Notes: generated by a model not told the origin, from the letters alone. A stretch of 64,000 bases of DNA from an uncultured Serinicoccus sp. (GCF_947500995.1 NZ_CANMUA010000008.1:186001-250000); one strand, 5' to 3'; positions 32,794 through 41,274 are shown, counted from the first letter of the stretch. Numbers and translations: made by a program.

Positions 32794-33468
32794 TCAGGCC
32801 TTGCCGGCCACCGCGTCCAAGGCCTCGGCGATCGGGGTCGACCCGCCGAGGAACTCGATCATCCGGCCGGTGAGGTCGTCACGGTCCAGCGCGAGCGCGA
32901 GGACCGCGGCGACGTCGGCGCGGGGCACGTCCCGGCCCTCGGCACCCTCGACCGTGCCGGCGCCGTCGCCCATGACCTCGATCTGACCCGTGCCGGCGTC
33001 CAGGCTCAGGGCGCCCGGCGCGACGATCGTCCAGTCGAGCTGCGAGGCCCGCAGGTGCTCGTCCGCGGCGGCCTTGGCCTCGGCGTAGGCGAAGAAGGGG
33101 TTGTCCTCGGGCACCCCGTGGTCGGTCCGGGCGCCCAGGTAGCTGACCATGAGGTAGCGCTCGGCGCCGGCCTCCTGGGCGGCGTCCATGGAGCGGATGG
33201 CGGCGTCCCGGTCCACGGCGTAGGTGCGGTCCGGGTCACCGCCCCCGGCGCCGGCCGTCCACACGACGGCGTCGTGCCCGCGCAGCAGCTCGGTGAGCTG
33301 CTCGCGGCTCATGCTCTCGACGTCTGCAACGACCGGTCGCATGCCGGCGGCGTCGACGTCCGCCCCGTGGTCCGGGTTACGGACCACCGCGTCGACGTCG
33401 TGCCCGGCCAGCAGGGGTCCCAGCTGCAGGGCGATCTTGCCGTGTCCTCCGATGATGGCGATACGCAT
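32794..33468 (-). CDS. NAD(P)-binding protein, NmrA/atypical SDR (YwnB-like)
   Basis: 224-residue atypical SDR. RIAIIGGHGKIALQLGPLLA at the N-terminus is the glycine-rich dinucleotide motif (G-x-x-G-x-x-A type), VVRNPDHGADV is the second strand, VVWTAGAGGGDPDRTYAVD near 68 matches the N-A-A-G region, and YLMVSYLGA with a following FFAYAEAKAAADEHLRAS near 115 carries Tyr/Lys-like positions. The family binds NAD(P)H and may act on flavins, quinones or as redox sensors. ATG 33468, single gene. No RBS seen. Confidence 0.85.
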   Translation of the reverse strand: MRIAIIGGHGKIALQLGPLLAGHDVDAVVRNPDHGADVDAAGMRPVVADVESMSREQLTELLRGHDAVVWTAGAGGGDPDRTYAVDRDAAIRSMDAAQEAGAERYLMVSYLGARTDHGVPEDNPFFAYAEAKAAADEHLRASQLDWTIVAPGALSLDAGTGQIEVMGDGAGTVEGAEGRDVPRADVAAVLALALDRDDLTGRMIEFLGGSTPIAEALDAVAGKA

Positions 33469-33537
33469 ACCGGGGCCAACACCGCGCCGACCGGTGCTGT
33501 TCCTCCGCAGCAGGCCGCGGTGACGATCCGAGCTGCC

Positions 33538-35826
33538 TCAGGCGCGGGCGCGCAGCTCCACGACCACGGACTTGCTGGCCGGGGTGCCGCTGCGCCTGGA
33601 GCGCTGCCCCAGCGGCACGAGCACGTTGGTCTCCGGGTAGTAGGCGGCTGCACATCCGCGGGCGGTGTCGTAGGACACGATCCGGAACTCCTCGGCGACT
33701 CGCTCGCCGTCCTCCCAGTGGCTCACGAGGTCGACGTGCTGACCGTCGCGCAGACCGCGCTCCTCGAGGTCGGCGGGGTGGACGAAGACGACCCGCCGAC
33801 CGTTCTCGATGCCGCGGTAGCGGTCGTCGAGCCCGTAGATCGTGGTGTTGAACTGGTCGTGGCTGCGCAGCGTCTGCAGCAGCAGCCGGCCCTCCGGGAC
33901 CTCGGGGTACACGAGGTCGTTGGAGCTGAACTGCGCCTTGCCGATCGTGGTGTCCCCCCACTCCCGCGTGCGGGCCGCGTGCGGCAGCACGAAGCCGCCG
34001 GGGTCGTTGATCTTCTCCTCGTAGTCCTCGAAGCCGGGGATCACCCGGGAGACCGCGTCGCGGATGGTGCTGTAGTCGTCCTCGAAGGCCTGCCAGTCGG
34101 CCACCGCGGCGACCCGCTCGATCGAGCGCGCCAGGCGGCAGACGATGGCCACCTCGCTCAGCAGGTGGGGGGAGGCCGGCGGCAGCGGCCCGTGGCTGGC
34201 GTGCACGGCAGACATCGAGTCCTCGACCGTGATCCGTTGCGGCCCGCTGGCCTGCTGGTCCCGCTCGGAGCGCACCAGGACCGGCAGGATGAGGGCCGTC
34301 TCACCGGTGACGGCGTGCGACCGGTTGAGCTTGGTGGAGATCTGCACCGTCATCGCGCAGGAGCGCAGCGCCTCCTCGGTCACGTCCGTGTCCGGCGCGG
34401 CCCTGACGAAGTTGCCGCCCATGCCCATGAAGAACCTCGCGTGCCCGTCACGGAGCGCCTCGACGGCGGACGCGGTGTCGTAGCCGTGCTCCCGCGGGCT
34501 GGCGAACGAGAACTCCGCGTCGAGCCGGTCGTGGAAGTCGTCGGGCATCTGCTCCCAGATCCCCATCGTCCGGTCGCCCTGCACGTTGCTGTGGCCCCGG
34601 ACGGGGCACAGCCCGGCACCGTCCCGACCGATGTTGCCCTGCAGGAGGATGACGTTGACGATCTCGGTGAGCATGGCCACCGAGTGCTCGTGCTGGGTCA
34701 GCCCCATCGCCCAGCAGACGATGGTCCGGCGGCTGCGGGCGAGGCGGTCGGCGAGGGCCTCGATCTGCTCCCGCTCCAGGCCGGTCGCGACGAGCACCTC
34801 GTCCCAGTCGAGGTCGGCGAGGTGCTCGCGGTATGCCTCGAAGCCCTCGGTGTGGTCGGCGAGGAAGTCCTGGTCCAGCACCGAGCCCGGGTCGGCGGCC
34901 TCCCGCTCCAGCAGCAGCGCGCCCAGCGCCTGGAAGAGCGCCATGTCGCCGCCGAGCCGGATCTGCAGGAAGTCGTCGGCGAGGTCGGTGCCCGGGCCGA
35001 CGGCCCTGATGGGGTTCTGCGGGTTCTTGAACCGCTGGAGCCCGGCCTCGGGCAGCGGGTTCACGGCGACGATGGCGGCGCCGTTCTCCTTGGCCCGCTC
35101 GAGCGCGCTGAGCATGCGGGGGTGGTTGGTGCCCGGGTTCTGCCCGGCGATGATGATGAGCTCGGACTCGTGCAGGTCCTCGAGCAGGACGGTGCCCTTG
35201 CCCAGCCCGATGGTGTCGCCGAGCGCCGCCCCGGAGGCCTCGTGGCACATGTTGGAGCAGTCCGGCAGGTTGTTGGTGCCGTAGGCGCGCACCATGAGCT
35301 GATAGACGAAGGCCGCCTCGTTGGACGTGCGCCCCGAGGTGTAGAAGATGGCCTCGTCCGGGTCGTCGAGCGAGGTCAGCTGCTCGGCGACCATCCGGAA
35401 CGCGTCGTCCCAGCTGATCGGCTCGTACCTGGTGCTGCCGGCCACCTTGACGACCGGGTGGACCAGCCGCCCCTGCTGACCCAGCCACCAGTCGCTGCGG
35501 GTGGCGAGGTCGGCCAGGTCGTGCTCCTCGAAGAAGTCAGGGCCGATGGTCCGCAGCGTGGCCTCCTCGGCCACCGCCTTCGCGCCGTTCTCGCAGAACT
35601 CGGCGGGTGAGCGGTGGTCCGGGTCAGGCCACGCGCAGCCGGAGCAGTCGAAGCCGTGCTTCTGGTTGAGCCGGGTCAGCGTGCGCAGCGTGCGCACCGT
35701 GCCCATCTGCTCCTGGGAGATCTTCAGCGCGTGGTAGACACCGGGGATCCCCGCCGCCCAGTCCTTGCGCCGGCCGACCTCCAGGTCGTCGTCGGTGAAG
35801 TCCTGCTTCGGTGCGTCGGTCGCCAC
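33538..35826 (-). CDS. FdhF/YdeP-family molybdopterin oxidoreductase
   Basis: 762-residue bis-MGD oxidoreductase of the FdhF/YdeP ('alpha subunit of formate dehydrogenase-like') family. The N-terminus has DCSGCAWPDPDH near residue 60 and a following FCENGAK that may hold an Fe-S centre. DDAFRMVAEQL, FYTSGRTSNEAAFVYQLM near 150, DCSNMCHEASGAALGDTIG near 178 and GQNPGTNHPRML near 216 are family motifs around the cofactor. The C-terminal molybdopterin-dinucleotide domain ends in ETNVLVPLGQRS. GTG 35826 has AGGAGG eight bases upstream. Such proteins relate to acid stress or formate/oxalate metabolism. True formate dehydrogenase activity is not shown by sequence. Confidence 0.9.
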   Translation of the reverse strand: MATDAPKQDFTDDDLEVGRRKDWAAGIPGVYHALKISQEQMGTVRTLRTLTRLNQKHGFDCSGCAWPDPDHRSPAEFCENGAKAVAEEATLRTIGPDFFEEHDLADLATRSDWWLGQQGRLVHPVVKVAGSTRYEPISWDDAFRMVAEQLTSLDDPDEAIFYTSGRTSNEAAFVYQLMVRAYGTNNLPDCSNMCHEASGAALGDTIGLGKGTVLLEDLHESELIIIAGQNPGTNHPRMLSALERAKENGAAIVAVNPLPEAGLQRFKNPQNPIRAVGPGTDLADDFLQIRLGGDMALFQALGALLLEREAADPGSVLDQDFLADHTEGFEAYREHLADLDWDEVLVATGLEREQIEALADRLARSRRTIVCWAMGLTQHEHSVAMLTEIVNVILLQGNIGRDGAGLCPVRGHSNVQGDRTMGIWEQMPDDFHDRLDAEFSFASPREHGYDTASAVEALRDGHARFFMGMGGNFVRAAPDTDVTEEALRSCAMTVQISTKLNRSHAVTGETALILPVLVRSERDQQASGPQRITVEDSMSAVHASHGPLPPASPHLLSEVAIVCRLARSIERVAAVADWQAFEDDYSTIRDAVSRVIPGFEDYEEKINDPGGFVLPHAARTREWGDTTIGKAQFSSNDLVYPEVPEGRLLLQTLRSHDQFNTTIYGLDDRYRGIENGRRVVFVHPADLEERGLRDGQHVDLVSHWEDGERVAEEFRIVSYDTARGCAAAYYPETNVLVPLGQRSRRSGTPASKSVVVELRARA

Positions 35827-35858
35827 GGGGTTCCTCCTGGTATGTCGTGGGCGGCGGG

Positions 35859-36011
35859 TCAGCCGAAGAGCTGGGTGACCCGGGCGATGGTCTCGCCGAC
35901 GCCGTAGAGCAGGCCCGCGCCGACGATCACCCACAGGACGACGGCCGCGGTGCGCTCTGCCGCATCGGCTCCCTCGGGACGCCCGGCGGTGCTGGACGAG
36001 GACTCGCTCAT
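35859..36011 (-). CDS. MFS transporter small subunit (50 residues)
   Basis: A 50-residue protein: a hydrophilic Ser/Glu-rich start (SESSSSTAGRPEG), one membrane helix AAVVLWVIVGAGLLYGVGE and a short tail RVTQLFG. It matches the small membrane protein that accompanies OFA-type MFS transporters. ATG at 36011 overlaps the transporter stop (36008-36010) in an ATGA arrangement, so the two are translationally coupled. It is easily missed because the frame is also open in a long shadow reading. Confidence 0.8.
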   Translation of the reverse strand: MSESSSSTAGRPEGADAAERTAAVVLWVIVGAGLLYGVGETIARVTQLFG

Positions 36012-37362
36012 GCGGAGGCTCCTTCGCTCTCGAGCTGGTCGGGATCGGTCTCGTGATGGCGCTCGTCGACCGGCCTGACGAGCAGGTTCGCGATGAACCC
36101 GACGACGAGCACGCCGACCATGATGTAGAGGGACAGCAGGTAGAGGTCCGCGCCCTCCTCGCCGCGCGCGGTCTGCAGGTCCTGGATGCCGGAGACGATG
36201 AGCGGGCCGGCGATACCGGCCGCCGACCACGCGGTGAGCAGCCGGCCGTGGATGGCCCCGACCTGCAGCCCGCCGAAGAGGTCCTTGAGGTAGGCCGGGA
36301 TGGTGGCGAAGCCACCGCCGTAGAAGCTGAGGATGACCACGGACATGAGCACGAAGAGCAGCAGCGAGGAGCGGCCGAAGGTCGCGACCCCGAGGTAGAG
36401 CAGCGCACCCACACCCAGGTAGAGCATGTAGGTCGGCTTGCGCCCGATGACGTCGGAGGCCGAGGACCACACGAGCCGGCCGGCCATGTTGGCCAGGCTG
36501 AGGAGGCTCACGAAGCCCGCGGCCGCCGCGGCGCCGACGCCGGGGAAGAAGTTCTGCACGATGGGGGAGGCCTGCGCGAGGATGCCGATGCCGGCCGTGA
36601 CGTTGCAGAAGAGCACCGTCCACAGCAGCCAGAACTGCGGGGTGCGCAGGGCGTTGCGGGCGGTCACGTCCGCGGTCGTGCGCATCGAGGTCTCGTCGGA
36701 CTTCTCCGGGGGCGTCCAACCCTCCGGCTTCCAGTCGTCCGCGGGCACCCGGATGACGTATGCGCCCAGGCCCATGAGCACGGCATACACCACGGCGAGG
36801 GTGAGGAAGGTCGGGACCAGGCCCGCCACCACGTCCTCGCCGCCGTAGAGACCGAGGAGCCGGTTGCTCAGCGGGCTGGCGATGAGCGCGCCGCCGCCGA
36901 AGCCCATGATCGCCAGGCCCGTCGCGAGACCGGGTCGGTCGGGGAACCACTTGATGAGCGTGGAGACCGGGGAGATGTAGCCCAGCCCGAGGCCGATGCC
37001 GCCGAGCACGCCGTAGCCGAGGTAGACGATCCACAGCTGACCGACCGAGACACCGAGCGCCGAGACGAGGAAGCCCGCCACCCACAGCGTCGCGGAGACG
37101 GCCATCGTCTTGCGCGGGCCGTTGCGCTCCACCCAGGTGCCCAGGACCGCGGCGGACAGACCGAGCATGACGATGGAGATGGAGAAGATGATCGAGACGG
37201 CCGTGGCCGAGGCGCCGAAGCGCTCCTCGAGGGGGATGTTGAGACGCTGAAGGCGTAGACCTGCCCGATGGACAGGTGCACGGCCAGCGCCGCCGGCGGC
37301 ACGAACCACCGGTTGAACCCTGGTCCGGCGACGGTGCGCTCGCGGTCGAGAGTGGCCAGCAT
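36008..37362 (-). pseudogene. OFA-family MFS transporter (oxalate/formate antiporter-like), interrupted by a -1 frameshift
   Basis: Two overlapping frames together make one OFA-family transporter. The N-terminal piece starts at ATG 37362 (LATLDRERTVAGPGFNRWFV, then AALAVHLSIGQVYAFSV). The rest continues in another frame from NIPLEERFGASATAVSIIFS to the stop at 36008. At about 37242 the - strand reads GTCTCAACATC where GTCTTCAACATC would restore the usual YAFSVFNIPLEERFG, so one T is missing. The remaining 12-helix layout is intact (MGFGGGALIASPLSNRL, GPLIVSGIQD). Either the gene is newly inactivated or the base is a sequencing error. Coupled to the small subunit and upstream of the YdeP gene. 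Confidence 0.85.
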
Positions 37363-37451
37363 GGAGCGCTCCTGGGGACGGGAGTGACGAGCGGGGACTC
37401 TCCTAACCTTTCACGTCCACGCCGTGAGGGCACGTCGGGCTGTCATCGACG

Positions 37452-37519
37452 ACTCCTGCGCGGAAGGTGCACCGATGCCGTGATGCATCACGGTGGAGGT
37501 GCCTCTTCTGCGGGTGAGT
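37452..37519. repeat. 68-bp palindromic element, copy B
   Basis: Centre GTGATG|CATCAC at 37480-37491. Left arm starts ACTCCTGCGCGGAAGGTG, right arm ends CTTCTGCGGGTGAGT. It lies five bases beyond the stop of the - strand SRPBCC gene (37525) and about 90 bases upstream of the transporter start. This is the most diverged of the four clear copies. Confidence 0.85.
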
Positions 37520-37524
37520 GCTCC

Positions 37525-38031
37525 TCAGGCGTGGTTGCCGCGCACCGCGGGCGGGGCCTCAGTGCGGCCGAGGCCGGTACGGGCCGAGCGCATCATCGCG
37601 GCGTGGTTGGCGCGCAGCACCCAGCGGGCGGGCGGCAGCGCGGCCAGGTGGCGCAGGCCGGGCTTGGCCAGCAGCACCCGTTGCTCCCAGACCACGCGGC
37701 AGCCGCCGGCGGCCGGGGTGACGTGCACCTCGACATACCCCTGCAGGTCGCCGTCGATGCCGACCCGCAGCCGCCCGTCCTCCCGGTCCTGCTGCTCGCG
37801 GCTGAGGACCAGGTCGAGGGGCACGGGCAGCACGGAGCGCGCCCGGACCCGCGCGCGGTCCGGGCTCAGCTGCTCGACCGAGCGCACCTGGCGCCACCAC
37901 GTCGGGTAGGCCCCGAGGTCGACGAGCCGGTCCAGCACCACCGCGGGCGCGACCGGCAGGGTCCAGTCCTCGCGGAAGGTGAACCAGCCGCCCCGGTCCG
38001 GGGCCTGCGGTGGCGTCGGCATACCCGTCAT
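37525..38031 (-). CDS. SRPBCC (START-like) family protein
   Basis: 168 residues with the helix-grip fold of polyketide cyclase/dehydrase-like SRPBCC proteins: WFTFREDWTLPVAPAVVLDR (first strand and helix), LGAYPTWWRQVRSVEQLS near residue 42, then alternating strands to GYVEVHVTPAAGGCRVVWEQ near 97 and a long C-terminal helix. These bind hydrophobic ligands; the role here is unknown. ATG 38031 is adopted. The third codon after it (GTATG) offers an alternative ATG three codons in. It is bracketed by palindromic copies B and C. Confidence 0.75.
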   Translation of the reverse strand: MTGMPTPPQAPDRGGWFTFREDWTLPVAPAVVLDRLVDLGAYPTWWRQVRSVEQLSPDRARVRARSVLPVPLDLVLSREQQDREDGRLRVGIDGDLQGYVEVHVTPAAGGCRVVWEQRVLLAKPGLRHLAALPPARWVLRANHAAMMRSARTGLGRTEAPPAVRGNHA

Positions 38032-38051
38032 CCTCGGACACGCCGCCGGGG

Positions 38052-38119
38052 TCTTCTACCCAGAAGCTGTACCGGTGTCGTGATGCATCACGGCAGAGGG
38101 ACACCTTCTGCGTGCGAGT
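38052..38119. repeat. 68-bp palindromic element, copy C (supplies the stop of the chelatase gene)
   Basis: Centre GTGATG|CATCAC at 38080-38091. Left arm TCTTCTACCCAGAAGCTG, right arm ending CACCTTCTGCGTGCGAGT. The right arm encodes the last nine residues (SHAEGVPLP) and the TGA of the - strand chelatase gene. Confidence 0.88.
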
Positions 38120-38807
38120 GGCCCGAGGACGGGGCCACGGCCTCCCGGTAGCGGCGGACGACCAGGTCGCGGAGCAGGTCGTGGGTGCCGAGCGGACCGG
38201 TGGCGACCACACCGCCGGCCTCGGCGACCCGCTGCGCCTTGGTGGCGAACCAGCCGGGCGACAGCAGGTGGGTGGCCAGCACGACGCGGGTATGCCCGGC
38301 GATCCGCAGCGCGGTGAGCGCACAGGCCGCGCGCGGCCCGGGGCCGCTGAGGAAGGCCGTGGCGGTGGCGGTGCCCAGCCGGGAGCCGACCAGCTCGGCG
38401 ACCCGGGCCACCTCGGCGCGGGCGGCCTCGACGCTGGAGCCGGCCCCCACCACCAGGACGGCGTCGGGCTCCGCGTCGACCTCGCGGACCCGGTCGGCCA
38501 GGGCGTCGACGACCTCGTCGGCGGCCCCGAGTGCCGGCGTGAGCGTGGAGCCCGGGAGCGCCTCGAGCGCCGAGGGCACGTCGTGCTTCACGTGGTAGCC
38601 CGAGGCGAGGAAGAACGGCACGACCACGGGGTCGGTGACATCGGCGAGCACCTCGTCCAGGGTCGGTCCGCAGACGTCGACGTAGCCGACCACGGCGGGC
38701 AGCGGCAGACCGAGGGCGGCGGCGGCACGGTCCGCGCACCCACGGACGACCGCCTGGCCCTCGGGGCTGGCGGTGCCGTGCGCGGCGACGACGAGGGGCC
38801 TGCTCAT
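38088..38807 (-). CDS. CbiX/SirB-type sirohydrochlorin chelatase
   Basis: 239-residue chelatase of the CbiX long form with two related halves. SRPLVVAAHGTASPEGQAVV at the N-terminus has the catalytic His of the family, PVVVPFFLASGYHVKHDVP near residue 63 is the metal-site block (second His), and the second half repeats it as VVLATHLLSPGWFATKAQR near 180. It probably inserts iron into sirohydrochlorin made by the adjacent CysG. The alternative ATG 38864 overlaps the cysG stop (ATGA) and adds 19 residues. I prefer 38807 because the family begins there. The C-terminal tail is supplied by palindromic copy C. Confidence 0.85.
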   Translation of the reverse strand: MSRPLVVAAHGTASPEGQAVVRGCADRAAAALGLPLPAVVGYVDVCGPTLDEVLADVTDPVVVPFFLASGYHVKHDVPSALEALPGSTLTPALGAADEVVDALADRVREVDAEPDAVLVVGAGSSVEAARAEVARVAELVGSRLGTATATAFLSGPGPRAACALTALRIAGHTRVVLATHLLSPGWFATKAQRVAEAGGVVATGPLGTHDLLRDLVVRRYREAVAPSSGHSHAEGVPLP

Positions 38808-38860
38808 GCGACGGTGCGGGTGAGCGGCCAGGTCGGACGGGCCGGCAGCAGGGACGGGGC

Positions 38861-40183
38861 TCATGCGACGGCGTGGGCGGCGAGGCGGGCCGACCGGGCG
38901 GCCGTGGGTGCGTCGAGGGGACCACCGGCCCGCTCGTCGAGGGCCGCGGCGTCGGACGCTTCCGCGCCGCCGACCTGGTCCGCCCATCCGTGGGCCAGGG
39001 TGACGACGTCACCGACGACGACGACGGCGGGCGAGGTGACGCCGACCTGCTCGGCCCGGTCCGCGATGTCGGCGAGGGTGCCGAGGGTCACCCGCTGCTC
39101 GGTGGTCCAGCCGCGCTCGACGATGCCCACCGGGCAGCCCGCCGGCCGCCCGGCCCCGACCAGCCGCGCGGCGGTCTCGCGCAGCCCGGCGACGCCCATG
39201 AGCACGACGAGGGTGTGGTCGGTGCCGGTGGGCAGCCCAGGCAGCTCCTCGTGGCCGGTCACCACGGTGAAGCCACGCGCCAGCCCGCGGTGGGTGACGG
39301 GGATGCCTGCGGCGGCGGGCACCGAGACGGCGCTGGTGATGCCCGGGACGACCTCGACCGGCACCCCTGCCTCCTCGCACGCGGCCCGCTCCTCGCCGCC
39401 GCGGCCGAGGACGTAGGGGTCGCCGCCCTTGAGCCGCACGACCCCGTGACCGCGCAGCGCCTCCTCGACGAGGATCCGGTTGATCTCCTGCTGCGGCACG
39501 GGGTGGTGGTGCGGCTGCTTGCCGACGTCGACGACGCGCACGGTCTCGGGCAGCCGGGCCAGCACCGCCTGCGGGACCAACCGGTCGGCGACGACGACGT
39601 CGGCCGCCGCGAGCAGGGTGGTGGCACGGCGGGTGAGCAGCTGCTCGTCGCCGGGGCCGGCGCCCACCAGCGCGACCCAGCCGCCGTGCGGGCGACGGGC
39701 GCGCAGGTCGACGACGCCACCGGTGAGGTGGCCGGCGAGGTCGGTGCGGATGCTCGCGGCGCGTCGCGGGTCGCCCCCGGCGTGCACGGCGACCCGGACC
39801 TCCCCGGCCGGGGTCGGCACGGCGGCGCGGGCCGGGACCTGCGCGCTGCCCGCGGCGCCGTCCCCGGCGCTCACGCAGAAGGTATGCCGCGCCTCGGCGT
39901 CCGCGGCGACCTGCCGGTCCACCTCGGCGTCGCCGGTCGCGGTGTGCACGAGGAAGGCGCCGCCGAGGTCGGGGGCACCGGCATACCGGCGCGGGGTCCA
40001 CGACAGGGTCGTGTCGTGGGACAGCAGGGCGGCCAGCGCGGGGCACAGCTCGGGGGCGACGACCTCGACGACCGCGCCCTCGGCGAGCAGGTCGGCGACC
40101 CGGCGGGCGGTGACGGGCCCGCCGCCCACGGCGACGACGCGCCGCCCGGACAGCGACAGGCCGAGCAGGAACGGTCCGCTCAT
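38861..40183 (-). CDS. cysG: siroheme synthase (precorrin-2 dehydrogenase fused to uroporphyrinogen-III C-methyltransferase)
   Basis: 440 residues in two parts. Residues 1-155 form the precorrin-2 dehydrogenase fold, with VVAVGGGPVTARRVADLLAE as the NAD motif and VSAGDGAAGSAQVPARA in place of the usual F-x-P-A region. Residues 165-410 form the SAM-dependent methyltransferase: VALVGAGPGDEQLLTRRA, DVVVADRLVP, VVRLKGGDPYVLGRGGEE near 262, VPVEVVPGITSAVSVPAAAG near 290 and VVLMGVAGL near 335 are diagnostic. It makes siroheme precursor for sulfite or nitrite reductase. ATG 40183 overlaps the cysH stop and the 3' end meets the chelatase gene. No reductase gene is in the window. Confidence 0.93.
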   Translation of the reverse strand: MSGPFLLGLSLSGRRVVAVGGGPVTARRVADLLAEGAVVEVVAPELCPALAALLSHDTTLSWTPRRYAGAPDLGGAFLVHTATGDAEVDRQVAADAEARHTFCVSAGDGAAGSAQVPARAAVPTPAGEVRVAVHAGGDPRRAASIRTDLAGHLTGGVVDLRARRPHGGWVALVGAGPGDEQLLTRRATTLLAAADVVVADRLVPQAVLARLPETVRVVDVGKQPHHHPVPQQEINRILVEEALRGHGVVRLKGGDPYVLGRGGEERAACEEAGVPVEVVPGITSAVSVPAAAGIPVTHRGLARGFTVVTGHEELPGLPTGTDHTLVVLMGVAGLRETAARLVGAGRPAGCPVGIVERGWTTEQRVTLGTLADIADRAEQVGVTSPAVVVVGDVVTLAHGWADQVGGAEASDAAALDERAGGPLDAPTAARSARLAAHAVA

Positions 40184-40941
40184 GACGCCTCCCTCTCGCG
40201 CTCGTCGGCTGCCGGACCGCCGTGCAGGCCGCACTCGGTCTTGGTGAAACCCGACCAGCGACCCGCCCTCGGGTCCTCGCCCGGGGCGACCCTGCGGGTG
40301 CACGGGCCGCACCCGATCGAAGGGTAGCCCTGGTCCAGCAGCGGGTTGGCCGGCAGGTCGTGGAGCTCGGCGTAGAGCGCGACCTCGGCGTCGCTCCAGG
40401 CCGCCAGCGGGTTGACCTTGACGATGCCGAACGACTCGTCGAAGGCCACCAGCGGCGTGCCCGCCCGGGTCGGGCTCTCGGCCCGGCGCACGCCGGTGAC
40501 CCAGGCGTCGTACCCGGCCAGCGCCCGGCGCAGCGGCTCGACCTTGCGCAGGGCGCAGCAGGCGCCGGGGTCACGGTCGTGCAGCCGGGGCCCGAGCTCG
40601 GCGTCCTGCTCGAGGACGGTGCGCCGGGGCCGCACGTCGACGACGGTGACGTCGAGCTGCTCGGCCACCCGGTCACGGGTCTGCAGGGTCTGCTCGAAGT
40701 GGTAGCCGGTGTCGAGGAACAGCACGTCGACGCCGGGCCGGTGCCGTGAGGCCAGGTGCGGCAGCACCGACTCGGCCATGCTCGAGGTCACCGCCAACCG
40801 GTCGCCGAAGGTCCGCGCGGCCCAGGCCAGCACGGCGTCGGCGTCGGCCAGCTCCGCCGCGGCGTCGGCGGCGAGGGCCCGCAGCCGCGCGTGCTCGTCG
40901 CGCTCGGAAGGGGACGCCAGGTGCAGGGCGGTCGTGCTCAT
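40180..40941 (-). CDS. cysH: adenylyl-sulfate (APS) reductase, assimilatory, 4Fe-4S type
   Basis: 253 residues. PAPS/APS reductase domain with AVTSSMAESVLPHLASRHRP near residue 50 (phosphate loop), VLFLDTGYHFEQTL near 73 and VTGVRRAESPTR near 146. The paired cysteines CCALRKVEPL near 128 plus CGPCTRRVAPGEDPRAGRW near 213 are the 4Fe-4S ligands marking APS rather than PAPS specificity, and the C-terminal KTECGLH holds the catalytic Cys. ATG 40941 is chosen for the GAGGTG eight bases upstream; the longer reading frame is Pro/Arg-rich noise. First structural gene of a cysH-cysG-chelatase operon preceded by a cysteine-rich leader ORF. Confidence 0.94.
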   Translation of the reverse strand: MSTTALHLASPSERDEHARLRALAADAAAELADADAVLAWAARTFGDRLAVTSSMAESVLPHLASRHRPGVDVLFLDTGYHFEQTLQTRDRVAEQLDVTVVDVRPRRTVLEQDAELGPRLHDRDPGACCALRKVEPLRRALAGYDAWVTGVRRAESPTRAGTPLVAFDESFGIVKVNPLAAWSDAEVALYAELHDLPANPLLDQGYPSIGCGPCTRRVAPGEDPRAGRWSGFTKTECGLHGGPAADEREREAS

Positions 40942-41054
40942 GGTCACCTCGGGGTAGGTCGCTGGGCTGGGTCGCGCGTCGGGGCGCGGGCGAGGCCGTG
41001 GTCGGGCTCGGCGCCGCGCTGGGTCCGCGGCGACCCGGTGGGGCGGGGTGGGGG

Positions 41055-41141
41055 TCAGCGACAGGGGCACATCAGCATGCTGCTGACGCGCAGGAGGTCC
41101 ACTTCGTGGCAGGTCGTGAGGTGCCAACCCCGAGAGAGCAT
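41055..41141 (-). CDS. cysteine-rich leader peptide (cys operon attenuator)
   Basis: A 28-codon ORF, MLSRGWHLTTCHEVDLLRVS then SMLMCPCR, ends 114 bases before the cysH start. The HEVDLLRVSS core and the Cys-containing C-terminus match the actinobacterial 'putative leader peptide' class found before sulfur-assimilation genes, and recall mycobacterial polycysteine leader ORFs that act as cysteine attenuators. Slow translation of the terminal Cys codons (TGC and TGT around one Pro) under cysteine shortage would open cysH. The start ATG 41141 is an estimate, with no clear RBS. The rest of 40942-41307 holds the operon promoter and nothing else recognisable. Confidence 0.75.
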   Translation of the reverse strand: MLSRGWHLTTCHEVDLLRVSSMLMCPCR

Positions 41142-41274
41142 GGATTCATCATGCCCAGTTATCCGTACGATCACAAGCCGTTGGGAAGACTCACGCCACC
41201 GCCCCCCTGCCGCACCGGACGCACACCCGGCATGCCTCACCCGACTTGACGCCCGCCCACGTCCTGTGGTTCCT

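Noticed and set aside
32424-32873. 149-codon + strand frame through the intergenic repeats
   Set aside because: It simply translates the repeat units (QAVHPRAACSPRAGS type), has no start signal and runs into the 3' end of the convergent gene.
40942-41127. Longer CysH starting at 41127
   Set aside because: The added 62 residues are Pro/Arg-rich and unconserved and would overlap the leader ORF; ATG 40941 has a proper ribosome binding site.
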